From the NCBI GenBank assembly GCA_018650185.1, contig JABIGL010000022.1:1-51462 (forward strand): a DNA stretch of 51,462 nt, written 5' to 3'. Source of the DNA: Chloroflexota bacterium. GTDB lineage: Bacteria > Chloroflexota > Dehalococcoidia > Lucifugimonadales > Lucifugimonadaceae. The translations under genes and the position numbers were made by a program. Of the stretch, positions 9,401 to 16,908 are shown piece after piece (positions within the stretch are counted from its first letter, which is position 1; the number at the start of each line of letters is the position of its first letter). The notes under the pieces are model-generated. The model ran no database searches. It saw nothing but the letters and a program-made list of their open reading frames with translations, and had not been told where the DNA came from.

Positions 9401-10097
9401 TCCGGTTGGTGTCGGAGACCAGGGAGTTGGTCTGGATGCACAACAGAATGTCGTGCAGTTCGTGATCGGACGGGTTCGTGTAGTGGTTGTCGTTCGTGGC
9501 GACGAGCGGTGTTCCGGTCTCTTTTGCAAGATCGAACACGCCGCGATTCATCGTGAGTTGTTCCGGGATCGCCTCGTGCCACATCACTTCCAGGTAGTAG
9601 TCATCGCCAAACACCTGGCGGTACCAGTCGACCGTCGCGCGGGCCTTATCCATGTTGCCGCTAACGACGTGGGTTCCGACCTCTCCGGACAGGCAGCCGG
9701 ACAAGATCACCAACCCTTCGGAATATTTCTCCAGCAGCTCACGGTCCATCCGAGGCCGGTAGTAGAACCCCTCTAGCTGAGCCTTGCTGGCGAGCTTGAG
9801 CAGGTTTCCGTAACCAACCTCGTTTTTGGCGAGAACGGTCATGTGGTACGGCGAGCGGTCTGCCGGGTTTCGCGTAAGCCGACTGTCCTGTGCTACATAG
9901 CCTTCCATGCCAATGATCGGCTTGATGCCGACGGCTTTACAGGCGCGGTAAAAGTCGATCGCCCCGTACATCACGCCGTGATCGGTGAGCGCAAGAGCGG
10001 TCTGGCCGAGTTCTGTGGCCCGATTGGCCATCGCTTCGACAGAGCTGAGGCCGTCGAGAAGGCTGTATTCGGAGTGGTTATGGAGATGGGAGAACAA
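6462..10097 (-). CDS. dnaE: DNA polymerase III subunit alpha
   Basis: This 1211-residue protein is the replicative C-family polymerase subunit. It opens with a PHP domain (HLHNHSEYSLLDG, residues 4-16, to about 280). The palm carries the catalytic acidic motif PDIDMDF (392-398), followed by fingers, tandem helix-hairpin-helix motifs and an OB fold (about 1000-1080). A Gly/Asn/Pro-rich linker then leads to a conserved C-terminal domain. The length fits DnaE1, not PolC. The start is TTG; no ATG is available before the conserved HLHxH motif. A perfect DnaA box lies about 207 bp upstream of the start. Confidence 0.98.
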   Translation of the reverse strand: MFSHLHNHSEYSLLDGLSSVEAMANRATELGQTALALTDHGVMYGAIDFYRACKAVGIKPIIGMEGYVAQDSRLTRNPADRSPYHMTVLAKNEVGYGNLLKLASKAQLEGFYYRPRMDRELLEKYSEGLVILSGCLSGEVGTHVVSGNMDKARATVDWYRQVFGDDYYLEVMWHEAIPEQLTMNRGVFDLAKETGTPLVATNDNHYTNPSDHELHDILLCIQTNSLVSDTNRMKMEDPTFYLRSEAEMAALFPEHPEAIANSGLIADKVDLEIDFTQSRLPRYQTPNGEPALDYVRQLCEEGLVQRYPSADQSVWDRLNYELEVIENTGFPDYFLVVWDIANFVHREGIVFGVRGSAAASLVLYCLGVTDIDPLATRLVFERFLNNERREMPDIDMDFQDDRREEVIRYCLDKYGDGHVAQIVTFGTLGAKAAVRDVGRALGTELSEVDRLARLIPNTLKITLEDAIAETPELQQAANDGGAGQRLLSLAQGIEGTVRHASTHAAGVMITEEPLTDYVPLARATGSDANAVPTTQYPMKPLADLGLLKMDFLGLTNLTILDRALKLISKTRGETLTLPDIPLDDMATFKLLSSAETAGVFQLESSGMRRYVKELKPSSVMDVAAMIALYRPGPMEFIGDFIDAKHGRKQITYPHDDLRDLLEETYGIVVYQDQVLLIAQRFGGYTLGEADILRKAMGKKDAAVMAAESEKFINGGIANGYSPELSQQMFNLIEPFAGYAFNKAHSVCYAMVSYWTAYLKANYTVEYMVAFLDAATGAPDKLSAAITECRRLGIAVLAPDVNRGQVGFSVDSNDDGEAIRFGMAAVKNVGVSAVEPIIDVRNEDGAYESLEDFCKRVDFRSLNKRAIESLIKVGGFDRLGDRGAMIEGLDRIMSLIRRETELRESGQSTMFDMLGDAVDTPLPALELPTGGDVTDHERTLWERELLGVEITENPITRAMYQLQNESIVFANQLTADMAGQKKSSVGQVGLVRELTTRKGDRFVSIQFGLLGGDIELVVWSNVLGPTESLWKQGTFVSLTGSVRERDGRVSISVEDAREYRLPGHEEEGSLTNDSTFGAGAPGQVAPSSPNPNRLKPAAPMSNASMQNGSINGNGGSHGQQEAPPPSEPALSIRVAETGVVVEDKNRFEDIIRLLLNYKGDHPFILEVETGERLVTLEMPFQIQPCDELVSNLSELIGSDNVVVPGLAEAAPA

Positions 10098-10356
10098 GGC
10101 GCGAGAAAATCCCTATATACCCGGCTTCGAACGGGGAATGCGCGACCCGTCCGATGGCGATGCTTCCAGCCTAGAACCGCTCGCCTCCCGGCGGAAGTAC
10201 CGGTAGTCACCGGGTGTTCGGACTATAGACCGCGGAGCGCTCGCGCGTCGAGTCCCTAACTCCCCTAAATGTTGGTGTGGGAGTGGATTAATTCACCACA
10301 GGTTGTGGATAACTAACCTGCCTGAATCAGTGCCTCCTACGGGTCTCCAGTTGAGA
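10098..10356. other. Intergenic region upstream of dnaE
   Basis: No gene is visible in these 259 bases between dnaE and the first RDD gene, both on the minus strand. The region contains the dnaE promoter by position; GGGTATATAGGG, read on the minus strand about 20 nt before the TTG, could supply a -10 element. It also contains one exact DnaA box. AT-rich unwinding elements or box clusters expected of an origin are not seen. Confidence 0.4.
10304..10312 (-). promoter_or_regulatory. Perfect DnaA box TTATCCACA upstream of dnaE
   Basis: The plus strand reads TGTGGATAA, the exact complement of the consensus DnaA box TTATCCACA. A weaker near-match (AGTGGATTA) lies about 22 bp away. One perfect 9-mer in 51 kb is expected by chance roughly 0.4 times, so the placement before dnaE is suggestive, not proof, of DnaA control. 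Confidence 0.4.
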
Positions 10357-11040
10357 TTACTGAAGATCGGTTAGTTCGATCACTCCAGCGGACACCAGAA
10401 AGAATATGGCGATGATGAGAATCGCGCCGATGACAATGCTGACCCAGAACCAGGTTTTCGCGGTATCAGAACTTGTTCCGGGGAGCTGGTCTATCTCAGG
10501 AGAGGCCTTCACGACATAAGTGCCCATCCATTTGTCGTGCCAGGTCTGCCCGTTGGGATCTGAATAAGCGGTCCAAAACCCGGCCCCGATTGCGAGAAAA
10601 CTGATGATCGAGGCCAACCCGCGCGTCCACATGTGATAAAAGCCAGCAAGTTCACCGGTGTCCCTCACGACCCTGATGCCCGTGAGACGCGCACCTATGT
10701 CCTGCCCTCGCTTGTAAAGGACCAGATTCCAAACAAACGCTCCGAGCGAGATGACCCATCCGATGACGGGAATGTTGGCGACTATCTGTACAGCGATGTT
10801 GGTTATCAGCCAGGCACCGGTACGCGTCCCCATCCCGGCCTGCTCTCCGGGGAACGGAGTTCCGTCGGTGCTGTGTGCGGAGGGGCTATAACTGGCTGGG
10901 TCGTACTCGGAGTAGCTCGTCGTGGCTGAAGAGTCCCCGTGGTCATACAGCAACTCGGCACCGCACTCACCGCAGAATCTGGCGTTGGGTACCAGTTGCG
11001 CGCCGCACTGGCCGCAGAGTTGGGGGGAGGGATTGCTCAA
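10357..11040 (-). CDS. Zinc-ribbon and RDD-domain membrane protein (copy 1)
   Basis: The 227-residue product has an N-terminal zinc ribbon with two CxxC pairs (CGQCG and CGECG, residues 9-26). A short polar linker and an RDD domain follow, with about three or four membrane helices and the signature RGQDIGARLTGIRVV. A final helix sits at the C-terminus. RDD proteins are small integral membrane proteins of mostly unknown function, some implicated in ion or solute transport. It starts with TTG. It is a clear paralog of the product at 11168-11806, and the pair arose by a tandem duplication that also copied the 3' end of fabF. Confidence 0.87.
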   Translation of the reverse strand: MSNPSPQLCGQCGAQLVPNARFCGECGAELLYDHGDSSATTSYSEYDPASYSPSAHSTDGTPFPGEQAGMGTRTGAWLITNIAVQIVANIPVIGWVISLGAFVWNLVLYKRGQDIGARLTGIRVVRDTGELAGFYHMWTRGLASIISFLAIGAGFWTAYSDPNGQTWHDKWMGTYVVKASPEIDQLPGTSSDTAKTWFWVSIVIGAILIIAIFFLVSAGVIELTDLQ

Positions 11041-11099
11041 AAGGTCACTTTCTAACTAGAAACAACGGTATTGCCAGCGTGACGATCGCGCTGGTCAGC

Positions 11100-11168
11100 C
11101 TATTGCACGAACCTCTTGACTACCAGGAAGGTGTTCTGTCCTCCGAAGCCGAAGAATCGGAAAAGGAC
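11100..11168 (-). pseudogene. Remnant 3' end of a second fabF
   Basis: Read on the minus strand, these 69 bases encode VLFRFFGFGGQNTFLVVKRF followed by Val, Gln and a stop. This aligns without gaps to the C-terminus of the intact FabF upstream (VLSNSFGFGGQNACVVLKRY plus Val). There is no upstream KAS sequence, because the stop codon of the second RDD gene abuts directly. The fragment sits between the two RDD paralogs exactly where the fabF 3' end sits relative to copy 2. It therefore marks the junction of a tandem duplication of [fabF 3' end + RDD gene]. It cannot encode a functional enzyme. Confidence 0.8.
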
Positions 11169-11806
11169 TAACCGAGGGCCTGGAACACTGGATATACGAA
11201 TCCCAACAGTATCAGCGGCGCGAAGATCCAGAACACTATTTTGGCTCCTGACCCGCTACTGGCCTCAAGGTTCCCATTCCATGAATTTTCGTCCACAACG
11301 TAGGTGCCGAGCATCTTGTCGTGCCAGGTCCGGCGGTCATCGTTAAAGTACGCGGTCCAGAATCCTGCACCGAGGGCCAGAATGCTGATGATCGCCGCAA
11401 TCCCACGCGCAAATGTCGTATAGAAGCCCGCCAAATCGCCGTTGTCCATGACAATTCTCACGTTGAAGATGCGCGCCCCGATGTCTTGACCTCTCTGGAA
11501 CAGATAAAGGTTCACGAAATAGGCAATTGTGCCTATTATCCAACCGATAACTGGCAATTCATTGAGAACGCCGTATATCACGATCATAGCGAGCAGCGCT
11601 ACCGTGCGGCGGCCCATGGAAGCGAGCTCGCCGGGGACCATGGTTCCATCGGAAAGCCGCGTGTGCGGGTGGTTGTCGGTAGTTCCTGAGGTTCGGGTGT
11701 CCGAGGAATTCTCTCCCAGGACGGCCCCGCAATCCCGGCAGAAGTTAGCGCCAAAGGCTACCGGTGCGCCGCATTGCGGGCAAAATCCAGAACTTGCTGA
11801 AGCCAA
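11168..11806 (-). CDS. Zinc-ribbon and RDD-domain membrane protein (copy 2)
   Basis: This 212-residue paralog of the 10357-11040 product has the same plan. An N-terminal zinc ribbon (CPQCG and CRDCG) is followed by a polar Ser/Thr-rich linker and an RDD domain with RGQDIGARIFNVRIV. The ending GAGFWTAY...TWHDKMLGTYVV is nearly the same, then comes one more helix. It starts with TTG preceded by GGGAGA at good spacing. It lies 65 bp downstream of fabF. The strong conservation of the RDD core against the diverged linker and tail suggests that both copies are under selection. Confidence 0.87.
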   Translation of the reverse strand: MASASSGFCPQCGAPVAFGANFCRDCGAVLGENSSDTRTSGTTDNHPHTRLSDGTMVPGELASMGRRTVALLAMIVIYGVLNELPVIGWIIGTIAYFVNLYLFQRGQDIGARIFNVRIVMDNGDLAGFYTTFARGIAAIISILALGAGFWTAYFNDDRRTWHDKMLGTYVVDENSWNGNLEASSGSGAKIVFWIFAPLILLGFVYPVFQALG

Positions 11807-11871
11807 CTAACGTTCTCCCAACTTACGTGCTGTAGGAAAGCAGATCCAAATCAGACCCACCGGTCCGCCTA

Positions 11872-13140
11872 TTACACGTACCTCTTGAGCACCACGCAGG
11901 CGTTCTGGCCACCGAAGCCGAAGCTGTTGGAGAGCACCGTGTTGACGGTAGCCTCTCGCGCTTCGTTCGGCACATAGTCCAGGTCACACGCCGGATCGGG
12001 ATTCTCGTAGTTGACCGTCGGGTGGATCACGCCGTCTCGAATCGTTCGGATAGCAGCCACTGCTTCTAACCCACCGGAAGCGCCAAGCGAGTGTCCGATC
12101 ATTGACTTGGTCGAACTGATCGGCGTTTTTACGGCGTTCTCACCGAACACTGTCTTGATGGCGAGCGTCTCCGCCGCGTCGTTCACCGGTGTCGAGGTAC
12201 CGTGGGCGTTGATGTAATCGACATCGCCGGGTTGGATTCCGGCGTCATTCAGTGCCATCTGCATCGCACGAACAGCTCCTGCGCCATCCTCCGGCGGATG
12301 CACAAGGTGGTGGGCGTCCGAGGTCACACCCCAACCGCCGACCTCGCCCAAGATCTCAGCACCACGGTTAAGGGCGTGCTCCAGGTCCTCAAGAATCAGA
12401 ATCCCCGAACCTTCGGCAGGGACAAAGCCGTCGCGTTCAGCATCGAAAGGTCGGCTCGCCTTCTCCGGTGTTTCGTTGCTGTTGGTGGAGAGGGCGTGGA
12501 TCGTAGAGAAACCGCCAAGTCCAATTTCACAGATACCGGCTTCTGCGCCACCGGCGACCATCACATCAGCGCCGCCACGTCGGATCACCTCCGCAGCTTC
12601 ACCGATTGACTGCGTACCGGCGGCACACGCCGTGATCGTAGTGCCGATGTATCCCGTGGCCCCGTAGACACGGCTCACGTTTGCCGCCGCCATGTTTGGG
12701 AGCATCATCGGTATGTAGTAGGGCGAAATCCGCGTGCCGCTGCGCTTCACCATCACGCGCGCAGCAGCCTCAGTCTCCGGGTATCCGCCGATGCCCGTAC
12801 CGAGCAGTACACCACATCGTGTGAGATCTTCGTTGGACAGATCTTCGAGTCGGTTCAAGCCCGCGGAATCTAGCGCCTCGCCCGATGCGATAACGGCGAA
12901 CTGGGCGAACCGTGCCAGGCGGCGTGACTCTTTACGGTCCATGAAGTCGGTCGGGTCATAATCCTGAACCGTCGCGCCGATTCGACACGGGTAGTCGTCG
13001 ATGTCCTCGAGCGGTAGGGGTGTCACCCCTGATTTCCCCGCTTTGAGGCCCTCCCAGAACGTGTCGGCATCGTGACCGAGGGCCGATATCACTCCGACTC
13101 CGGTGACTACGACTCTTCGCCTGCCGTTGCTATCTCTCAT
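11872..13140 (-). CDS. fabF: 3-oxoacyl-[acyl-carrier-protein] synthase II
   Basis: The 422-residue protein is a condensing enzyme of fatty acid elongation, joining malonyl-ACP to acyl-ACP. The Cys-His-His triad is present: Cys172 in TACAAGTQS, His313 in NAHGTSTPVND and His350 in SMIGHSLGASGG, with Lys345 just before. Length and the GFGGQN C-terminal motif are typical of FabF. No acpP or other fab gene is adjacent, which is unusual; instead it lies between folC and the RDD genes on the same strand. Its 3' end has been duplicated downstream (11100-11168). Confidence 0.96.
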   Translation of the reverse strand: MRDSNGRRRVVVTGVGVISALGHDADTFWEGLKAGKSGVTPLPLEDIDDYPCRIGATVQDYDPTDFMDRKESRRLARFAQFAVIASGEALDSAGLNRLEDLSNEDLTRCGVLLGTGIGGYPETEAAARVMVKRSGTRISPYYIPMMLPNMAAANVSRVYGATGYIGTTITACAAGTQSIGEAAEVIRRGGADVMVAGGAEAGICEIGLGGFSTIHALSTNSNETPEKASRPFDAERDGFVPAEGSGILILEDLEHALNRGAEILGEVGGWGVTSDAHHLVHPPEDGAGAVRAMQMALNDAGIQPGDVDYINAHGTSTPVNDAAETLAIKTVFGENAVKTPISSTKSMIGHSLGASGGLEAVAAIRTIRDGVIHPTVNYENPDPACDLDYVPNEAREATVNTVLSNSFGFGGQNACVVLKRYV

Positions 13141-13199
13141 AGTGTTGGCATGGTGTTGGCACCAGATCCTGATACTTGGGATTGCTGTAAGTTCGGGTT

Positions 13200-14663
13200 T
13201 TAACGAGCTTCCGGGGTCGCCCCGGAGCTTGGGTCGTGGGACAACGTGCCGGGAGTGGGCGTCTCGTAAGACGGCATCAGCTCGCCACGCATGTCCGGGT
13301 ATATTTCAGGTGTAATCGAAAGAAGTGTTTCTCTTACCTCCGCCGCCACGAATAAAGACCCGGTAGCAACGATCACATCTCCGGGGTTGGCCAAGGTTCT
13401 GGCCTCCCGGAGCGCGCTATCAACATCCGACGTGACTGCGGCAACCGGAACATTATCGCGCTGTAGGGCTTCGGCGACGGTTTCCGCACTTACGGCTTTG
13501 GGATGGCGCGTACGTGTGACGATTACGGTAGGAGAAAGCCGGGAAAACTCCCGGGCGGTCGCCGTGAAATCGTGTCCACCCGACCCCGCATACACGAGGA
13601 CCGTCTGGCCGGTTGACGGGAATAACGATTCCAGGGTGGAGACGAGGGCCGCTGCTGAAGCACTGTTATGCGCGCCGTCGACGATGACCTGTACCAGTTG
13701 GTCCGGAGCGGTCAAGACCTCGGCCCGTGCTGGCCACCGGACGCGTGCTACACCACGTGACACCACTTCAGGGCTGAGCGAGACCCCGTTTTTGGTCTCG
13801 AACACTTCGAGCGCAGTAATCGCCGTGATGAGGTTGTCAATCTGGTGTGGCCCGGGAAGAGGAAGTTCCAGTTCGTATCGGTTTTTGGCCCCCTGAAGTG
13901 TCAGCCTCTGCACCCGCGAGCCATTTTTTGAGGTCACCTGTTCCGGGCCATTTACAAGCGTGATGCGTTCATGCCCGTATATGACTTGAGCGCCACGTTC
14001 ATCCGCGGCGGCTTCGATGACAGGTCGTGCTGCGGGGGCCTGGTTACTGACGACGACCGGTACGCCTGGTTTGATGATCCCGGCCTTCTCAAATGCGATC
14101 TTGGGCACGGTATCGCCGAGGACGGCCGTGTGGTCCAGGCTGATCGGTGTAATAACCGTTACATCCGGTGAAACCAGGTTTGTGGCGTCGAGTCGTCCAC
14201 CAAGCCCGACCTCGATTACCTGGACATCAGCGTTTACCGACCGAAACTCGTAGAAAGCCATCGCCGTCAGCATTTCGAACACACTGACTTTGCCCACGTC
14301 GCCGCGCTCTTCGACCGCCTCTACGTCCTGCCACAGTTCCTCGATCAACTCCGTAAACCTGTCCGGAGTGATCTCGTCCATATCGACCCTGATCCGTTCC
14401 GTTATGCGGTGCAGATGAGGGGACGTAAACAGGCCCGTGCGCAATCCCGCCGCCTTGAGAACGGAGGCGATCAACGCTGCGCTGCTGCCCTTGCCCTTGG
14501 AGCCCGCAACGTGGATCGTCGGTGTTGCAAGCTCCGGGTTTCCGAGGCGTGCGAGAAGTACCTCCATGCGACGGAGGTGGAAATCGGGTGGCTCGTTTAC
14601 CCGGGACTTCCGCTCAAAATCTGCCAGCGATAGGAGCTGAGCGACGGCGTCTTGGTAGTTCAG
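13200..14663 (-). CDS. folC: Bifunctional folylpolyglutamate/dihydrofolate synthase, probable CTG start
   Basis: FolC adds glutamate to folates and often also makes dihydrofolate from dihydropteroate. The Mur-ligase P-loop GSKGKGSSAA and the Mur-ligase central and C-terminal domains are clear. The first ATG (14567) would begin at MEVLLARLG, but the frame continues upstream with conserved FolC sequence (NYQDAVAQLLSLADFERK, VNEPPDFHLRR) for 32 more codons. It contains no ATG, GTG or TTG before a TAA. The only plausible initiator is CTG at 14661-14663, giving 487 residues. Either CTG is used or the N-terminus is lost. It lies 59 bp upstream of fabF on the same strand. Confidence 0.93.
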   Translation of the reverse strand: MNYQDAVAQLLSLADFERKSRVNEPPDFHLRRMEVLLARLGNPELATPTIHVAGSKGKGSSAALIASVLKAAGLRTGLFTSPHLHRITERIRVDMDEITPDRFTELIEELWQDVEAVEERGDVGKVSVFEMLTAMAFYEFRSVNADVQVIEVGLGGRLDATNLVSPDVTVITPISLDHTAVLGDTVPKIAFEKAGIIKPGVPVVVSNQAPAARPVIEAAADERGAQVIYGHERITLVNGPEQVTSKNGSRVQRLTLQGAKNRYELELPLPGPHQIDNLITAITALEVFETKNGVSLSPEVVSRGVARVRWPARAEVLTAPDQLVQVIVDGAHNSASAAALVSTLESLFPSTGQTVLVYAGSGGHDFTATAREFSRLSPTVIVTRTRHPKAVSAETVAEALQRDNVPVAAVTSDVDSALREARTLANPGDVIVATGSLFVAAEVRETLLSITPEIYPDMRGELMPSYETPTPGTLSHDPSSGATPEAR

Positions 14664-14963
14664 CGCTAGAACTTTCTGGGATTATCGGGGCGTGTTGGCG
14701 TCAGGTTCGGGGTGAGCTGGTAGTTGAGTTGCCACATTCCGCCAGGCTCACCGCATCAAGTTCAGACCTCAATTCTAAACTTGTGGCCCTTATGCAGGTC
14801 GGTGTTTGAAGCCGAATTTCACCGAGAACCGGCATGGACCGACAGAACGGGTGGATCAAACCGGCGCAATCCGCTCGCTACATAGCACCGACCGCGGTAT
14901 ATTCCGGCAGCCATTCCGGAGTAATCGTCCGGATCAATCAAACAACTAACTGGAGAGCCAGAC
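14664..14963. other. Divergent intergenic region between folC and panE-like gene
   Basis: These 300 bases separate two diverging genes and should hold both promoters. I see no small gene, tRNA or strong hairpin. A GGAG motif at the right end (about 14951) is the ribosome-binding site of the downstream reductase. Confidence 0.4.
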
Positions 14964-16004
14964 ATGGGTCCACGGATCGGCATTATCGGCGGCGGCGCTA
15001 TCGGCGGATACACAGGCGGGATGCTCACAAAGGCCGGTCACGATGTCACGATCGTCGACCAGTGGCCCGAGCATGTGGCCGCGGTAAAGGCCAACGGCCT
15101 CACGATCCAGCACGGTGACGACGAGGTCAACGTCGCCGCAAACTACATCAACATCAACGAACTCCAGTCGATCGATGATCCCTTCGACTACGCTTTTGTT
15201 GCAGTGAAGTCGTACGACACAGAGTGGGCGGCGACCTTGATGCGCCGGTACCTGAAGCCCGATGGTGCCTACGTGGATTTCCAGAACGGTATCAACGACT
15301 ACCGGTTGGCTGAGACGGTCGGCCAGGAGAACGCACTCGGCTGTGTAATCACGATCGCCGCCGGTTGTTACGACCCCGGTGTCGTGATGCGGACCGACAC
15401 GAACCCCGTGGCGTACAAGATCGGTGAACAGGACGGCTCGGATACAGCCCGAGTGCGGGAGCTTGTCGAAGTCGTGTCCTCGGCGTCTGAAGGCACCTTC
15501 TTCACCGACAACCTGTTCGGGGAGCGCTGGGCCAAGCTGGCCATCAACTGCATGGTCAACCCGATGGCTGGAATCACGGGACTCACTTCTGACAAGATCC
15601 GAACCGACCCACGCGTACGGGACATTCGTACACAGGTCGGTGCCGAGGTCATCCGGGTCGGACGCGCGCTGGGACACACGATTGGCGACCTTCTAGGCGT
15701 GCCAGCACAGATGTTTATAGACGCGGCTGAAGGCCGGAACATCGAAGACCTTGAGATCGAGATGGACAAACAGGCCGCCAATTCGGGAGTGTCCGGAAGG
15801 GCCTCATTCCTGCAGGACGTCATCAAGCACCGACGCACGGAGATCGAATTCCTGAATGGATTCGTAGCAGAGCAGGGACGCAAGGCAGGTGTGCCGACAC
15901 CGTTCTGCGACGCTCTTGTCGGGATCGTTCGTGAGGCGGGTGTCGGCAAGCTTGAGCCCGACCCGGAGAACCTCGCGCCGGTCGGACAACTGCTCAACAA
16001 TTAA
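14964..16004 (+). CDS. Ketopantoate reductase family protein (ApbA/PanE-like)
   Basis: The 346-residue product has an N-terminal Rossmann domain with IIGGGAIGGYTGGML (dinucleotide-binding glycines at residues 9-14). A C-terminal helical domain contains the segment WAKLAINCMVNPMAGITG, where the family keeps its catalytic Lys and Asn. The reference reaction is NADPH reduction of 2-dehydropantoate to pantoate in CoA synthesis. The protein is longer than PanE (about 300), and many related members act on other 2-keto acids, so the substrate is left open. The start ATG has a good GGAG ribosome-binding site. Confidence 0.88.
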   Translation: MGPRIGIIGGGAIGGYTGGMLTKAGHDVTIVDQWPEHVAAVKANGLTIQHGDDEVNVAANYININELQSIDDPFDYAFVAVKSYDTEWAATLMRRYLKPDGAYVDFQNGINDYRLAETVGQENALGCVITIAAGCYDPGVVMRTDTNPVAYKIGEQDGSDTARVRELVEVVSSASEGTFFTDNLFGERWAKLAINCMVNPMAGITGLTSDKIRTDPRVRDIRTQVGAEVIRVGRALGHTIGDLLGVPAQMFIDAAEGRNIEDLEIEMDKQAANSGVSGRASFLQDVIKHRRTEIEFLNGFVAEQGRKAGVPTPFCDALVGIVREAGVGKLEPDPENLAPVGQLLNN

Positions 16005-16077
16005 TCCTGACGGGCGGAATCATCGAAATCGCTCTTGGAATCGGACCGACCAATCTGTGAGCCACAAGACAAGATTA

Positions 16078-16908
16078 ATGACGGCCGCGAAGGCTCGAAC
16101 ACAAACGAGCCTTCGGCGGTCGTTCTTGTTTGGCGTGGTTGCGATGGTCTCTCTACTCGTCGTCGCATGTGGCGCGGGTGGGGACGAGACGCTTACCTTC
16201 ACGTTTGAGGTGGGTGACTCACCGACTCTCCTGGTTGGCACCGGTCGCGGTGATGTGTTAGTTCAAACCGGGCCGGATGGCGTCATTACGGTCCGTAGTG
16301 AGGTCACGGCAAAAGACAACGTCGCGCTGGATGTCACTGCAGACGGTGATGTGGTGACGGCCCGTTCAGTCACGACCGTTAGCGGGAACCTGTTTGGTGA
16401 TACCGCTGAGGGCAGCGTGGATTTCACATTCACCGTTCCGCCGGAGACCGTGATCGAGGTGGGCGCGGGAGACGGCGCTGTCTCCATTGAGGACGTTCAA
16501 GTAGGCGGCAAGGTGTCGTCATCACAGGGCACCGTGACGCTTAGCCGCGTTTCCGGGGATTTCCTGGGAGGGTCCGGTACCGGTGATGTCACGATTACCA
16601 AGAGCTCGGGATCATTTCAGTTCACCGTTGGAGTTGGTGCGATCAGGTTCGATGGCAAACTCAGCGCTCGTGGAGCCAGTGAATTTGTGACCGGGATCGG
16701 GGACGTGATCGTGTCTATTCCTGAAACTATGGGCCTCGACATAACGGCTGAGGCGCTAACCGGCATCGTGTTGAGCGATCTGACTCTCATGGACGAGGTG
16801 TCGACCTCGACCGCTAACGGAGAGCACCTCAGCGGAATTCTTGGAGATGGTTCGGCCAAGCTGTCGATAGCGGTTGGCACGGGAACAGCAGATATCCGCG
16901 GCCGGTAG
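16078..16908 (+). CDS. DUF4097-type beta-helical lipoprotein
   Basis: The product (276 residues from this ATG) begins with a basic n-region, a hydrophobic stretch and the lipobox LVVAC, so it should be exported and lipid-anchored. The rest is a Val/Thr/Asp/Gly-rich run of beta-strand repeats (GDVLVQTGPDGVITV, GDVTITKSSGSFQF) typical of DUF4097 putative adhesins, whose function is not established. An in-frame GTG at 16057 is an alternative start. A perfect 10-bp inverted repeat lies inside the signal-peptide codons. The gene follows the reductase after 73 bp on the same strand. Confidence 0.8.
   Translation: MTAAKARTQTSLRRSFLFGVVAMVSLLVVACGAGGDETLTFTFEVGDSPTLLVGTGRGDVLVQTGPDGVITVRSEVTAKDNVALDVTADGDVVTARSVTTVSGNLFGDTAEGSVDFTFTVPPETVIEVGAGDGAVSIEDVQVGGKVSSSQGTVTLSRVSGDFLGGSGTGDVTITKSSGSFQFTVGVGAIRFDGKLSARGASEFVTGIGDVIVSIPETMGLDITAEALTGIVLSDLTLMDEVSTSTANGEHLSGILGDGSAKLSIAVGTGTADIRGR
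16088..16115. repeat. 10-bp perfect inverted repeat in the lipoprotein leader
   Basis: CGAAGGCTCG (16088-16097) and CGAGCCTTCG (16106-16115) form a perfect stem with an 8-nt loop, followed by a partly T-rich stretch. It could be an intrinsic terminator for the upstream reductase, or an mRNA hairpin limiting translation of the lipoprotein, since it covers codons 4-13 of that gene. Confidence 0.5.

Noticed and set aside
15368-16000. Minus-strand open frame opposite the ketopantoate reductase
   Set aside because: The plus-strand protein has a clear Rossmann motif and good start; the antisense frame has no support.
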